Positions 9,070 to 18,436 are shown, counted from the first letter of the stretch. The stretch is 64,000 bases of DNA from Pseudomonas guariconensis (GCF_024127895.1 NZ_JAMYBK010000002.1:62001-126000); one strand, 5' to 3'. Numbers and translations: made by a program. The notes: generated by a model from the letters alone, not told the origin.

Positions 9070-9119
9070 GAAATGGCAACAAGCCAAAGCGCTGTCTAGG
9101 CTATGGCTTGTTCCATTTC
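9070..9119. repeat. long inverted repeat behind purK
   Basis: GAAATGG-C-AACAAGCCA (9070-9086) faces TGGCTTGTTCCATTTC (9104-9119): 16 pairs with a single bulged C around a 17-nt loop. It lies between purK and the next gene and lacks a T-run. Its inner arms, AACAAGCCA/TGGCTTGTT, closely resemble those of the hairpin in front of purE. Confidence 0.7.
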
Positions 9120-9136
9120 ACTGCAGAGGGATTGCC

Positions 9137-9382
9137 ATGGGTATCATTGGAACCATCTTCATCGGCCTCATCGTCGGCCTGCTGGCCCGGTTCATCAAGC
9201 CGGGGGACGACAGCATGGGCTGGATCATGACCATCCTCCTCGGCATCGCCGGCTCCCTGGTCGCCACCTATGGCGGACAAGCCCTGGGTATCTACCAGGC
9301 GGGGCAGGCTGCGGGTTTCTTCGGTGCCTTGGTCGGCGCCGTCGTCCTGCTGGTGATCTACGGATTCATCAAGAAGCGCTGA
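9137..9382 (+). CDS. GlsB/YeaQ/YmgE-family small membrane protein
   Basis: An 81-residue, very hydrophobic protein of the transglycosylase-associated (YeaQ/YmgE) family. Three predicted membrane segments are visible: IIGTIFIGLIVGLLARF (about 3-19), WIMTILLGIAGSLVATY (29-45) and AAGFFGALVGAVVLLVIYGF (58-77). The family motif GLLARFIKPGDD lies after the first. AGAGGG precedes the ATG. Members are often induced by general or envelope stress, but their biochemical role is unknown. It appears to be transcribed alone. Confidence 0.88.
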   Translation: MGIIGTIFIGLIVGLLARFIKPGDDSMGWIMTILLGIAGSLVATYGGQALGIYQAGQAAGFFGALVGAVVLLVIYGFIKKR

Positions 9383-9431
9383 TTAACGGCTAGAATGCCC
9401 GGCAATTCCATCCGAGTTGCCGAGCATTTCC

Positions 9432-9965
9432 ATGCGTGCGTTTTTCCTCATTCCCTTGTTGCTGGTCAGTGCCCTGGCCCATGCCGAGCTGCCCGAGACC
9501 GATTGGCTGGAGCTGATGCCCAAGTCGGACCAAAAGGCGCTGGAGCAGATGCCCGAGATCGACCACGACTCCCCGGAGGCCATGGGTACCTTCACCCAGA
9601 AGGGTGGCCTCAAGCAGGGCAAGGGCCTGCCGGCGGTGATGTACTCGACCAAGACCGTGGCGGCCATGAACGGCAGGCAGATCCGCCTGGGCGGGTATCC
9701 GGTGCCGCTGGAAAGCGATGCCAAGGGCAACAGCACATTGTTCTTCCTGGTGCCGTATCCGGGCGCCTGCATCCACGTGCCGCCACCACCGCCTAACCAA
9801 CTGGTGCTGGTGCGCTATCCCAAGGGGCTGAAGATCGATGATATCTACACGCCGCTGTGGGTCAGCGGCACCTTGAAGGTCGAGACGGTCAGCAATGACC
9901 TGGCGGATGCAGCCTATGCCCTGGATGCGGGGATGGTGAGGGTCGTGGAGGATGCCGATCTCTGA
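9432..9965 (+). CDS. secreted DUF3299 family protein
   Basis: A 177-residue protein with a signal peptide of about 18 residues (MRAFFLIPLLLVSALAHA). The mature part resembles DUF3299 proteins: the segment IRLGGYPVPLE, then FFLVPYPGACIHVPPPPPNQ, with a single cysteine (C113) just before a run of five prolines. The start at 9432 is the first codon giving a proper signal peptide. Expected to be periplasmic. The family has no settled function. It is not obviously coupled to either neighbour. Confidence 0.85.
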   Translation: MRAFFLIPLLLVSALAHAELPETDWLELMPKSDQKALEQMPEIDHDSPEAMGTFTQKGGLKQGKGLPAVMYSTKTVAAMNGRQIRLGGYPVPLESDAKGNSTLFFLVPYPGACIHVPPPPPNQLVLVRYPKGLKIDDIYTPLWVSGTLKVETVSNDLADAAYALDAGMVRVVEDADL

Positions 9966-10029
9966 GGCCGTCAGTTGGGGCACGAAGCGGCCCTGAATGG
10001 ACCGCTTCAAAAGGGGTTTGCGCAGTTGC

Positions 10030-10926
10030 CTAGAGCGCTTCGCTGGCGAAGGTGACGCTCAACGCATGGCTCGCCCCTGGCGCCAGCGTCACCACGTCAT
10101 CCCACACGTTCGCCGTCTCGATGCACAGCATCCGCTGCCAGCCGTCGTCAGCCATGTCCGCCAGCTCGTGGGCGCGGTCGGTCCAGGGGTTCCAGATCAC
10201 TGCCGAGCGCGACCCGCTGCTGTCGAGCGTGATACGCCGGTTCCAGTGAGGGTCGACGATCGCCAGCCGCTGCGGTGTGCCCAGGTAGATGCGATCGGTC
10301 TCGCCGGTAAAGCCCAGTGCCCCCTGCTGCCGGCGCTGTTCCCAGTCGGCCAGGGTCTCGATGTAGTCCAGCCCCGCGACGCCCTCGACCTGCACCTGGT
10401 GCACATCGCTCACCGCGAAGTAACTGTGCAGGGCCTGGCTGAGGGTCACGTCATCGTTGCCCAGGTTGTAGCTGGTCAGCGTCAGCTTCAGTTGCCCGCC
10501 CAATTCGACCAGCAGCTTGAGTTCGACTTCGTGCGGCCAGCCGGGCAGGTCACCCTGGGCCTCGGGCAGGCCGAACTCGATGCGCAGGTCGCTGCCCGCG
10601 TCCTCGATGCCCAGCAACTGCCAGTCGCGCGTACGGGCCAGGCCGTGGGCCGGGGCCTGCTCGCCGTGGTACATGGCCTGGACGGCCTGGGGATTGCGCT
10701 GCAGGTTGCCGAACCATGGCCAGCACACCGGCGCGCCGGCGCGTACCGACTTGCCCCGGCGGAAGATGGCCTGGTCGCTCAGCCACAGCAGGGGCGGTTC
10801 GCCCAGCCGCTGGTAGCTCAGGACCTGGGCGCCCTGCTGGGCGATCAGCAGTTCGGCGTGGTCACTGGTGATCCGCCAGCAATTGAGTTCGCCGTGTTGT
10901 TCCGTTTCGACCTGGAAGGTAGCCAT
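10030..10926 (-). CDS. D-hexose-6-phosphate mutarotase, YeaD type
   Basis: A 298-residue aldose-1-epimerase-like protein expected to interconvert anomers of glucose-6-phosphate and related sugar phosphates in the cytosol. Features of the YeaD subfamily are GAPVCWPWFG (64-73), PAHGLART with H94, ALHSYFAV with the probable catalytic H167, and a C-terminal CIETANVWDD carrying the conserved glutamate. Length matches the family. It is convergent with the DUF3299 gene, and the thioesterase gene lies upstream on the same strand, 73 bp away. Confidence 0.9.
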   Translation of the reverse strand: MATFQVETEQHGELNCWRITSDHAELLIAQQGAQVLSYQRLGEPPLLWLSDQAIFRRGKSVRAGAPVCWPWFGNLQRNPQAVQAMYHGEQAPAHGLARTRDWQLLGIEDAGSDLRIEFGLPEAQGDLPGWPHEVELKLLVELGGQLKLTLTSYNLGNDDVTLSQALHSYFAVSDVHQVQVEGVAGLDYIETLADWEQRRQQGALGFTGETDRIYLGTPQRLAIVDPHWNRRITLDSSGSRSAVIWNPWTDRAHELADMADDGWQRMLCIETANVWDDVVTLAPGASHALSVTFASEAL

Positions 10927-10999
10927 GCGCTTGTCTCGTCGTGATGCACGTAAGCCCCTTGGACCTTGTGCCCTGCACCGAGTTTACCGCGCTCCCGGC

Positions 11000-11398
11000 T
11001 CAGCGACGAGGGACGGAACGGGTACGGCCGCTGCCGTCGATGGCGACGAACACGAACACCGCCTCGGTGACCTTGCGCCATTCGCTGGACAGCGGATCGT
11101 CGCTCCACACTTCGACCATCATCTGGATCGAGCTGCGGCCGATCTCCAGGGTCTGGGTATAGAAGGAAAGCTGCGCGCCCACGGCCACCGGGACCAGGAA
11201 GGCCATGCGGTCGATCGCCACCGTGGCGACGCGGCCGCCGGCGACGCGGCTGGCCATGGCGGTGCCGGCCAGGTCCATCTGGGCGACCAGCCAGCCGCCG
11301 AAGATGTCACCGAAACCGTTGGTTTCACGGGGCAAAGCAGTGATCTGGAGGGCCAGGTCGCCCTGCGGGATAGGATCTTCTTGTTCGAGCTCAATCAT
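11000..11398 (-). CDS. acyl-CoA thioesterase, YciA-type hotdog fold
   Basis: A 132-residue single hotdog-domain protein. ETNGFGDIFGGWLVAQMD (residues 25-42) is the YciA-type active-site loop with catalytic D31, and the later VAIDRMAFLVPVAVGAQLSF segment is the conserved central strand region. Members hydrolyse a range of acyl-CoA esters in the cytoplasm. The substrate here is unknown. The ATG at 11398 begins the conserved domain. Confidence 0.88.
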   Translation of the reverse strand: MIELEQEDPIPQGDLALQITALPRETNGFGDIFGGWLVAQMDLAGTAMASRVAGGRVATVAIDRMAFLVPVAVGAQLSFYTQTLEIGRSSIQMMVEVWSDDPLSSEWRKVTEAVFVFVAIDGSGRTRSVPRR

Positions 11399-11758
11399 GC
11401 GGTGGGGGCCTCTGACCCGTGACGCTTCGTTGGTTGGCGCAATGACGGACGCCGGGAAAACGATTCAGCTGGAAATATCCTACGCTGATTTCGTTTCACT
11501 GGGCGGCCAAGGGAGACTCTGCGAAACCGCCTGAGCATACCGACCGGCGTTTTCGCACAACATCCCATACGGGGCGCAACCTTTTCCTACGAGAGGCCAG
11601 TATATAGACCTGAACAGCCAGCGACGACTGCACATTGATGAATATCTGTATGGATTTTGTACCGCTATGAGCCTGGCCCGGCAATTTGTTATCTTCGCTG
11701 GCCACCCTACTCAGAAGCCGCGAGCCAAGCGGCCTGCACGACCTACAAGAGAAAACCC
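11399..11758. other. 360-bp intergenic region between divergent thioesterase and MFS genes
   Basis: No convincing gene, RNA or repeat is seen. It must hold divergent promoters. AT-rich stretches near 11601-11606 (TATATA) and 11635-11660 are the likeliest sites for the MFS promoter, but no hexamer pair with good spacing stands out. AAGAGA just before 11759 is the ribosome binding site of the transporter. Confidence 0.5.
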
Positions 11759-13048
11759 ATGACCTCCGTGCCGAGCAGTATCGATCAGCCTACCCGGCCA
11801 CTGACCCGCAGTGACTACAAGACCCTCTCGCTGTCCGCCCTCGGCGGGGCTCTGGAGTTCTACGATTTCATCATCTTCGTGTTCTTCGCCACGGTGGTGG
11901 GCAAGTTGTTCTTCCCGGCCGAGATGCCCGAATGGCTGCGCCTGATGCAGACCTTCGGTATCTTCGCCGCGGGCTACCTGGCGCGGCCGCTGGGCGGGAT
12001 CATCATGGCCCACTTCGGCGACCTGCTCGGGCGCAAGAAGATGTTCACCCTGAGCATCTTCATGATGGCCGTGCCGACCCTGGTCATGGGCCTGCTGCCG
12101 ACCTATGCGCAAATCGGCCTGTGGGCGCCGATCCTGCTGCTGATGATGCGCGTCGTCCAGGGTGCGGCCATCGGTGGCGAGGTGCCGGGGGCCTGGGTGT
12201 TCGTCTCCGAGCACGTGCCGGCGCGTAACACCGGTTACGCCTGCGGTACCCTCACCGCCGGCCTGACCGCGGGCATCCTGCTCGGCTCGCTGGTGGCGAC
12301 CCTGATCAACACCGTCTACACCCCTGAGGAAGTCGCGGACTACGCCTGGCGCATCCCCTTCCTGCTCGGTGGCGTGTTCGGCCTGTTCGCGGTGTACCTG
12401 CGCCGCTGGCTGCACGAGACCCCGGTGTTCGCCGAGATGCAGCAGCGCAAGGCCCTGGCCGAGGAGCTGCCGCTGCGTGCGGTGCTGCGCGACCACCGCG
12501 GGGCGATCATCCTGTCGATGCTGCTGACCTGGCTGCTGTCGGCCGGCATCGTGGTGGTGATCCTGATGACCCCGGCGCTGCTGCAGAGCCTCTACCACGT
12601 CAGCCCCACCGATTCGCTCAAGGCCAACAGCCTGGCCATCGTCCTGCTCAGCCTCGGTTGCATCGGCGCTGGCAGCCTGGCCGACCGCTTTGGCGCCGGG
12701 CGCGTCTTCGTGGTGGGCAGCCTGCTGCTGCTGGCCTCGTCCTGGGCCTTCTACCACAGCCTGCCGAGCCGCCCGGACCTGCTGTTCCCCCTGTATGCCG
12801 TGACCGGCCTGTGCGTCGGCATCGTCGGCGCCGTGCCCTACGTGATGGTCAAGGCGTTTCCGGCGGTGGTGCGCTTCAGTGGCCTGTCGTTCTCCTACAA
12901 CCTGGCCTACGCCATCTTCGGCGGCCTGACGCCCATGGTGGTCACCGCGCTGCTCAAGCTCAGCCCCATGGCACCGGCCTACTATGTGGCCGGGCTGTGC
13001 GCCGTCGGTCTGTTGGTGGGGCTGTACCTGCTGGCCAAGAAGCGCTGA
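11759..13048 (+). CDS. MFS transporter, metabolite:H+ symporter type
   Basis: A 429-residue major facilitator protein with 12 predicted membrane segments. The LSALGGALEFYDFIIFVFFA start and the GYLARPLGGIIMAHFGD...GRKK loop are characteristic of the metabolite:H+ symporter group (citrate/KgtP/ProP/ShiA relatives). The motif RVVQGAAIGGEVPGAWVFVSEH in helix 4-5 fits the same group. The substrate is probably an organic acid or zwitterion and cannot be deduced. AAGAGA precedes the ATG; codons upstream of 11759 in frame are non-coding. A terminator follows. Confidence 0.9.
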   Translation: MTSVPSSIDQPTRPLTRSDYKTLSLSALGGALEFYDFIIFVFFATVVGKLFFPAEMPEWLRLMQTFGIFAAGYLARPLGGIIMAHFGDLLGRKKMFTLSIFMMAVPTLVMGLLPTYAQIGLWAPILLLMMRVVQGAAIGGEVPGAWVFVSEHVPARNTGYACGTLTAGLTAGILLGSLVATLINTVYTPEEVADYAWRIPFLLGGVFGLFAVYLRRWLHETPVFAEMQQRKALAEELPLRAVLRDHRGAIILSMLLTWLLSAGIVVVILMTPALLQSLYHVSPTDSLKANSLAIVLLSLGCIGAGSLADRFGAGRVFVVGSLLLLASSWAFYHSLPSRPDLLFPLYAVTGLCVGIVGAVPYVMVKAFPAVVRFSGLSFSYNLAYAIFGGLTPMVVTALLKLSPMAPAYYVAGLCAVGLLVGLYLLAKKR

Positions 13049-13082
13049 CTGCCGCTCTATCTCCGCCCTTGCAACATCCTGT

Positions 13083-13115
13083 AAAGGCCATCCTGCGTGA
13101 GCAGTGATGGCCTTT
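13083..13115 (+). terminator. terminator-like hairpin after the MFS gene
   Basis: AAAGGCCATC (13083-13092) and GATGGCCTTT (13106-13115) form a perfect 10-bp stem with a 13-nt loop; the T-run is only TTT. It lies 35 bp past the MFS stop and just before the Pho box of pstS. Confidence 0.65.
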
Positions 13116-13122
13116 CATCCAA

Positions 13123-13140
13123 TTGTCATATTCGAGTCAT
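13123..13140 (+). promoter_or_regulatory. Pho box upstream of pstS
   Basis: TTGTCAT-ATTC-GAGTCAT: two 7-mers separated by 4 bp in the PhoB-binding pattern (CTGTCAT-N4-CTGTCAT). It lies 76 bp before the pstS ATG, the distance expected for a PhoB-activated promoter. Confidence 0.85.
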
Positions 13141-13215
13141 AGAGTGTTCATGCGGCCTGCAGATACTTGGGCCCGATCCATCTCACACCCCAAATATTCC
13201 TGCTAGGAGCAAGGC

Positions 13216-14217
13216 ATGAAACTGAAGCGTTTGATGGCGGCCCTGACATTCGCCGCCGCTGGCGTAGCCACCGCCAATGCGGTTGCCGCTGTCGACCCTG
13301 CAATCCCGACCTACACCAAGACCACGGGTGTATCGGGCAACCTCTCCAGCGTCGGTTCCGATACCCTGGCGAACCTGATGACCCTGTGGGCCGAGGCCTA
13401 CAAGAAGGAATATCCGAACGTAAACATCCAGATCCAGGCCGCCGGCTCCTCCACTGCGCCGCCCGCCCTGACCGAAGGTACCGCCAACCTCGGCCCGATG
13501 AGCCGCAAGATGAAGGACGTCGAGCTGCAGGCCTTCGAGCAGAAGTACGGCTACAAGCCGACCGCCATCCCGGTCGCCGTGGATGCCCTGGCTGTGTTCG
13601 TGCACAAGGACAACCCGATCAAGGGCCTGACCATGGCCCAGGTCGATGCGATCTTCTCCACGACCCGCCTGTGCGGCGGCAAGAGCGACGTCAAGACCTG
13701 GGGCGACCTGGGCGTGACCGGCGACCTGGCCAACAAGCCGGTCCAGCTGTTCGGCCGTAACTCGGTTTCCGGCACCTATGGCTACTTCAAGGAAGAAGCC
13801 CTGTGCAAAGGTGACTTCAAGCCCAACGTCAACGAACAACCTGGCTCGGCTTCGGTCGTGCAGTCGATCAGCAGCTCGTTGAACGGCATCGGCTACTCGG
13901 GCATCGGCTACAAGACCGCCAGTGTCAAGACCGTGCCCCTGGCCAAGAAGGAAGGTGGCGCGTTCATCGAGGACAACGAAGCCAACGCCCTGAACGGTAC
14001 CTACCCGCTGTCGCGTTTCCTGTACGTCTACGTCAACAAGGCCCCGAACAAGCCTCTGGCCCCGCTGGAAGCCGAATTCGTCAAGTTGGTCCTGTCCCAG
14101 GCTGGCCAACAGGTGGTGGTGAAGGATGGCTACATCCCGCTGCCGGCCAAGGTGGTCGACAAGACCCTGGCTGACCTGGGCCTGTCGCACAACGCCAACG
14201 TCGCGGCCAAGCAGTAA
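13216..14217 (+). CDS. pstS: phosphate ABC transporter periplasmic binding protein
   Basis: PstS binds phosphate in the periplasm and delivers it to PstCAB. The 333-residue protein has a signal peptide of about 25 residues ([20 protein letters not shown], then NAVAAVDP). The phosphate-binding elements are [34 protein letters not shown] and [14 protein letters not shown]. This is the Pseudomonas type with a long N-terminus and a 'GSDTL' loop. It is preceded by a Pho box and separated from pstC by 141 bp holding a second Pho box, so it can be expressed in excess of the membrane components. Confidence 0.96.
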   Translation: MKLKRLMAALTFAAAGVATANAVAAVDPAIPTYTKTTGVSGNLSSVGSDTLANLMTLWAEAYKKEYPNVNIQIQAAGSSTAPPALTEGTANLGPMSRKMKDVELQAFEQKYGYKPTAIPVAVDALAVFVHKDNPIKGLTMAQVDAIFSTTRLCGGKSDVKTWGDLGVTGDLANKPVQLFGRNSVSGTYGYFKEEALCKGDFKPNVNEQPGSASVVQSISSSLNGIGYSGIGYKTASVKTVPLAKKEGGAFIEDNEANALNGTYPLSRFLYVYVNKAPNKPLAPLEAEFVKLVLSQAGQQVVVKDGYIPLPAKVVDKTLADLGLSHNANVAAKQ

Positions 14218-14318
14218 GCGGTGAAGCGGAAGGAGTGGGTGCTTTGCGCCGGCTCCTTCCACGATTTCTCGGTCCGCAGCCAGGGCTCCTGAGCGGCGGG
14301 CTTTTTTGCGTCACTGCA

Positions 14319-14336
14319 TTGTCATGTTTTTGTCAT
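14319..14336 (+). promoter_or_regulatory. Pho box upstream of pstC
   Basis: TTGTCAT-GTTT-TTGTCAT: a perfect tandem 7-mer with 4-bp spacing, an excellent PhoB site. It lies only 22 bp from the pstC ATG at 14359. Either the transcript has almost no leader, or translation starts further in (ATG at 14383). Confidence 0.88.
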
Positions 14337-14358
14337 ACGGGACCGCTAGGGTGTGCGC

Positions 14359-16647
14359 ATGAATGATCTGGCCAACTCCACAATGACCCAAAATTCTCCC
14401 CCCGTGCGGATTGACTTCAATACGCCCGAGTTGCAACGCAAGCGCCGCCTGCGCGCGCTGAAAGACCGCCTGACCCGCTGGTACGTACTGGTGGGCGGGC
14501 TTGCCGTATTGGCAGCCATCACCCTGATCTTCTTCTACCTGGCCTACGTGGTGCTGCCGCTGTTCCAGGGCGCCGAGCTTTCCAGCAAGAAGGCCCTGGA
14601 GCCGACCTGGCTGCAGCAGGATGCCGGCAAGCCGCTGATGATCGCACTCGAGGAGCAGAACCTCGTGGGCATGCGTGTTTCCGACAAGGGCCAGGCGTTG
14701 TTCTTCGACACCAAGACCGGTGCCGAGGTCAAGCGCGTCGACCTGGCGCTGCCGGCCGGCACCGAGGTCTCCTCGATCAGCACCGACCAGCCGGGCAGCC
14801 CGCTGGTGGTGCTGGGCCTGTCCAACGGCCAGGCGCTGGTGTTCAGCCACAGCTACAAGATCACCTACCCGGACAACAAGAAGACCATCGAGGCAGCCAT
14901 CGACTACCCCTACGGCCAGGAGCCGTATGTCCTGGATGACCAGGGCCGCGCGCTGGAGCACGTGAGCGTCAACGTCAATGGCGACACCCTGCTGCTGGCC
15001 GGCTCCACCGGCTCGCACCTGCAGGTGGTCGAGCTGACCCGCGAAGAGAACATGATGACCGGCGAGGTCACCAGCGAGCAGAACCGCATCGCGCTGCCGC
15101 AGATGTCCGAGCCGGTCAAGGCGATCTTCATCGACCCGCGCCAGCAGTGGCTGTACGTGGTCAATGGCCGCGCCCAGGCCGATGTCTTCAGCCTGCGTGA
15201 AAAGACCCTCAATGGCCGCTACAAGCTGCTCGAGGACGGCAAGGCGGAAATCACCGCCAGCACCCAGCTGGTCGGCGGCATCTCGCTGATCTTCGGCGAC
15301 TCCAAGGGCGGCCTGAGCCAGTGGTTCATGGCCCGTGACCCGGATGGCGAGTCGCGCTTCAAGCTGATCCGCAGCTTCCAGATGGGCAAGGCGCCGATCG
15401 CCCAGATCGATGCCGAGGAACGCCGCAAGGGCTTCATCGCCCTGGATACCGACGGCAAGCTCGGCGTGTTCCACAGCACCGCGCACCGTACCCTGCTGGT
15501 CGAGCCAGCCGCCGAAGGCGCCGGTGTGATGGCCCTGTCGCCACGGGCCAACCGCATTTTCATCGAGCAAGGCGGCAAGTTGCTGCCCCTGAACCTGGAC
15601 AACCCGCACCCGGAAGTTTCCTTCAGCGCACTGTGGGGCAAGGTCTGGTACGAGAACTATGACGAGCCGAAGTACGTCTGGCAGTCCACGGCCTCCAACA
15701 CCGACTTCGAGCCCAAGCTGAGCCTGTCGCCGCTGACCTTCGGTACCCTCAAGGCGGCGTTCTACGCGATGATCCTCGCCGCGCCCCTGGCCATCGCCGC
15801 TGCCATCTACACCGCCTACTTCATGGCCCCGGGCATGCGCCGCAAGGTCAAGCCGGTGATCGAGCTGATGGAAGCGATGCCGACGGTGATCCTCGGCTTC
15901 TTCGCCGGCCTGTTCCTGGCGCCCTACCTGGAAGGCCACCTGCCAGGCGTGTTCAGCCTGCTGCTGATCATGCCGGTGGGCATCCTGGTGGCGGGCTTCG
16001 CCTGGAGCCGCCTGCCCGAGTCGATCCGCCTGCGTATCCCGGACGGCTGGGAAGCGGCGATCCTGATCCCGGTGATCCTGGTGATCGGCTGGTTCGCCCT
16101 GTTCATGAGCCCGTTCCTCGAGACCTGGTTCTTCGGCGGCGACATGCGCCTGTGGATCACCCACGACCTGGGCATCACCTACGACCAGCGCAACGCCCTG
16201 GTGGTCGGTATCGCCATGGGCTTCGCGGTCATCCCGAACATCTACTCGATCGCCGAGGATGCCGTGTTCAGCGTGCCGCGCAGCTTGACCCTGGGCTCCC
16301 TGGCCCTGGGCGCGACGCCGTGGCAGACCCTGACCCGCGTGGTCATCCTCACCGCCAGCCCGGGCATCTTCTCGGCGCTGATGATCGGCATGGGCCGTGC
16401 GGTGGGCGAGACCATGATCGTGCTCATGGCCACCGGCAACACCCCGGTCATGGAGCTGAACCTGTTCGAAGGCATGCGTACCCTGGCCGCCAACGTGGCG
16501 GTGGAAATGCCCGAATCGGAAGTCGGCGGCAGCCACTATCGTGTGCTGTTCCTCGCCGCCCTCGTGCTGCTGCTGTTCACGTTCATCATGAACACCTTGG
16601 CCGAGCTGATTCGCCAGCGCCTGCGCAAGAAATACTCGTCGCTTTGA
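14359..16647 (+). CDS. pstC: phosphate ABC transporter permease PstC, long form
   Basis: Inner-membrane channel subunit for phosphate. The product is about 762 residues, against about 320 in E. coli. After a cytoplasmic start and one membrane helix (about 43-70, LVGGLAVLAAITLIFFYLAY) there is a soluble insert of roughly 380 residues that looks beta-rich and is presumably periplasmic. Then comes the usual ABC permease domain (from about 465 to the end) with six helices and the coupling-loop segment [20 protein letters not shown]. This extended architecture is standard in Pseudomonas. ATG 14359 (MNDLANSTMTQ) is used; 14383 is an alternative. pstA follows after 17 bp. Confidence 0.94.
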   Translation: MNDLANSTMTQNSPPVRIDFNTPELQRKRRLRALKDRLTRWYVLVGGLAVLAAITLIFFYLAYVVLPLFQGAELSSKKALEPTWLQQDAGKPLMIALEEQNLVGMRVSDKGQALFFDTKTGAEVKRVDLALPAGTEVSSISTDQPGSPLVVLGLSNGQALVFSHSYKITYPDNKKTIEAAIDYPYGQEPYVLDDQGRALEHVSVNVNGDTLLLAGSTGSHLQVVELTREENMMTGEVTSEQNRIALPQMSEPVKAIFIDPRQQWLYVVNGRAQADVFSLREKTLNGRYKLLEDGKAEITASTQLVGGISLIFGDSKGGLSQWFMARDPDGESRFKLIRSFQMGKAPIAQIDAEERRKGFIALDTDGKLGVFHSTAHRTLLVEPAAEGAGVMALSPRANRIFIEQGGKLLPLNLDNPHPEVSFSALWGKVWYENYDEPKYVWQSTASNTDFEPKLSLSPLTFGTLKAAFYAMILAAPLAIAAAIYTAYFMAPGMRRKVKPVIELMEAMPTVILGFFAGLFLAPYLEGHLPGVFSLLLIMPVGILVAGFAWSRLPESIRLRIPDGWEAAILIPVILVIGWFALFMSPFLETWFFGGDMRLWITHDLGITYDQRNALVVGIAMGFAVIPNIYSIAEDAVFSVPRSLTLGSLALGATPWQTLTRVVILTASPGIFSALMIGMGRAVGETMIVLMATGNTPVMELNLFEGMRTLAANVAVEMPESEVGGSHYRVLFLAALVLLLFTFIMNTLAELIRQRLRKKYSSL

Positions 16648-16664
16648 TAGAAAGGTAGAGATCC

Positions 16665-18335
16665 GTGAAAAAGGATTCCCTCAAGGGCTGGTTCAAGAGC
16701 GGCGCCCCCGGCGTCTGGATCAGCGGTGGCGCGGTCGCCATCGCGGTGATCATGACCGTGGGTCTGCTGGCAGTGATCGCCGTGCGCGGCCTGGGCCACT
16801 TCTGGCCGGCCGACCTGATCCAGGCCACCTACAAGGTGCCGGGGCAGGCCGACCATGTGATCATCGGTGAGGTCGTGCAGAAGGAAGAGGTGCCGCGTGC
16901 CCGCCTCAAGGGCGCCGGCCTGCCGGTGCCGGACGAAGGCCCGGAGTTCATGACCCGCGAACTGGTCAAGGTGGGCAACCGCGACCTCAACGGCAGCGAC
17001 TTCACCTGGCTGGTCGGCGAGTGGCTGGTCGACCAGCAGAAGCCGGCCGAGCTGATCGCCCTGGAGCGCCGCGAATGGGGCAACTTCTATGGCTACCTGG
17101 TCAGCGTCAAGGAAGAAGGCCGTGTGGTCGCCGAAGGCCCGGCCGCCTGGCCCGAACTGCAGGCTCGCCTCAAGCGCGCCAACCAGTTGGCCGGTGAGCT
17201 GCAGACCCTCGAGAAGAAGGACATCGGTGCCATCAACCATGGCCTGGAGCGCCTGCGCCTGAAGACCCGCCAGCTGGAGCTGCAGGGCAAGCTGGACGCC
17301 GCTGCCCAGGCTGATATCGAGGCCGATCGCGCCGAGCTGAACAACCGCTACAAGGCCATCGAGGAGCGCCTGGGGGGCCTGCACCAGGCCTTCGCCCGCG
17401 ACAGCCTGGTGGCCCGCGATGGCAATGGCCGTGAGGTGGAGATCAACCTGAGCAAGGTGGTCCACGCCTACCAGCCGAACGCCATGTCCGGCCTGACCAA
17501 GATGGGCACCTACTTCGCCAAGGTCTGGGAGTTCCTCAGCGACGACCCGCGTGAGGCCAACACCGAGGGCGGTATCTTCCCGGCCATCTTCGGTACCGTG
17601 ATGATGACCCTGATCATGGCCGTGATCGTCACCCCGTTCGGTGTGCTGGCCGCGGTCTACCTGCGTGAGTATGCCAAGCAGGGGCCGGTCACCCGCCTGA
17701 TCCGCATCGCGGTGAACAACCTCGCGGGCGTTCCGGCGATCGTCTACGGCGTGTTCGGCCTGGGCTTCTTCGTCTATGTGCTGGGCGGCTCGATCGACCG
17801 CCTGTTCTTCCCCGAGGCGCTGCCGGCGCCGACCCTGGGTACCCCAGGCCTGCTCTGGGCCTCGCTGACCCTGGCGCTGCTGGCCGTACCGGTGGTGATC
17901 GTGGCGACCGAAGAAGGCCTGGCGCGTATCCCGCGTACCGTGCGCGAAGGTTCCTTGGCCCTCGGCGCGACCAAGGCCGAGACCCTGTGGAAGATCGTCC
18001 TGCCCATGGCAAGCCCGGCCATGATGACCGGCATGATCCTCGCCGTGGCCCGTGCCGCGGGCGAAGTGGCGCCGCTGATGCTGGTGGGCGTGGTGAAGCT
18101 GGCGCCGTCGTTGCCGCTGGATGGCAACTACCCCTACCTGCACCTGGACCAGAAGATCATGCACCTGGGCTTCCACATCTACGACGTCGGCTTCCAGAGC
18201 CCCAACGTCGAGGCCGCGCGACCGCTGGTGTACGCCACCGCGCTGTTGCTGGTGCTGGTGATCGCCACCCTCAACCTCTCCGCCGTGTGGATCCGTAACC
18301 ACCTGCGCGAGAAGTACAAGGCCCTCGACAGCTGA
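16665..18335 (+). CDS. pstA: phosphate ABC transporter permease PstA, long form
   Basis: Second channel subunit of the phosphate transporter: 556 residues, against about 300 in E. coli. One helix near 20-43 is followed by an insert of about 240 residues; its middle (about 165-240, [20 protein letters not shown] onward) is rich in charged heptads and looks like a coiled coil. The C-terminal 250 residues are the ABC permease domain, with [20 protein letters not shown] as coupling helix. The start is GTG at 16665 ([10 protein letters not shown]), with AGGTAGAG just upstream. The insert pairs naturally with the one in PstC, so the two may pack against each other outside the membrane. Confidence 0.94.
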   Translation: MKKDSLKGWFKSGAPGVWISGGAVAIAVIMTVGLLAVIAVRGLGHFWPADLIQATYKVPGQADHVIIGEVVQKEEVPRARLKGAGLPVPDEGPEFMTRELVKVGNRDLNGSDFTWLVGEWLVDQQKPAELIALERREWGNFYGYLVSVKEEGRVVAEGPAAWPELQARLKRANQLAGELQTLEKKDIGAINHGLERLRLKTRQLELQGKLDAAAQADIEADRAELNNRYKAIEERLGGLHQAFARDSLVARDGNGREVEINLSKVVHAYQPNAMSGLTKMGTYFAKVWEFLSDDPREANTEGGIFPAIFGTVMMTLIMAVIVTPFGVLAAVYLREYAKQGPVTRLIRIAVNNLAGVPAIVYGVFGLGFFVYVLGGSIDRLFFPEALPAPTLGTPGLLWASLTLALLAVPVVIVATEEGLARIPRTVREGSLALGATKAETLWKIVLPMASPAMMTGMILAVARAAGEVAPLMLVGVVKLAPSLPLDGNYPYLHLDQKIMHLGFHIYDVGFQSPNVEAARPLVYATALLLVLVIATLNLSAVWIRNHLREKYKALDS

Positions 18336-18337
18336 CT

Positions 18338-18420
18338 TCAGCTTTAAGCCACAGCGGCAAGCCCCTAGCAGATTGCCGCTTTGCCCTAACTTGCAGCTTG
18401 CAGCTCGAAGCTGGCAGCTA
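18338..18420. repeat. CTTGCAGCTT-type repeat between pstA and pstB
   Basis: The spacer holds AGCGGCAAG...TTGCCGCTTTGCC followed by tandem CTTGCAGCTTGCAGCTCGAAGCT units. The same AAGCTTGCAGCTTG-type units recur between pstB and phoU and between phoB and phoR. It looks like a degenerate copy of a dispersed intergenic repeat. Confidence 0.6.
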
Positions 18421-18436
18421 CGAACGGAGTGAGAAC

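Noticed and set aside
14279..14308. Terminator after pstS
   Set aside because: There is a T6 run near 14302-14307, but the preceding bases give only short, interrupted pairing (GCTC-CT-GAGC), so it is not a convincing hairpin.
14311..16536. Long open frame on the minus strand, opposite pstC (also similar frames opposite aspA, pstA, spoT and coaBC)
   Set aside because: They are antisense to strongly conserved genes, have low-complexity Gly/Gln/His/Asp-rich translations and no ribosome binding sites. High GC in third codon positions removes stop codons there.
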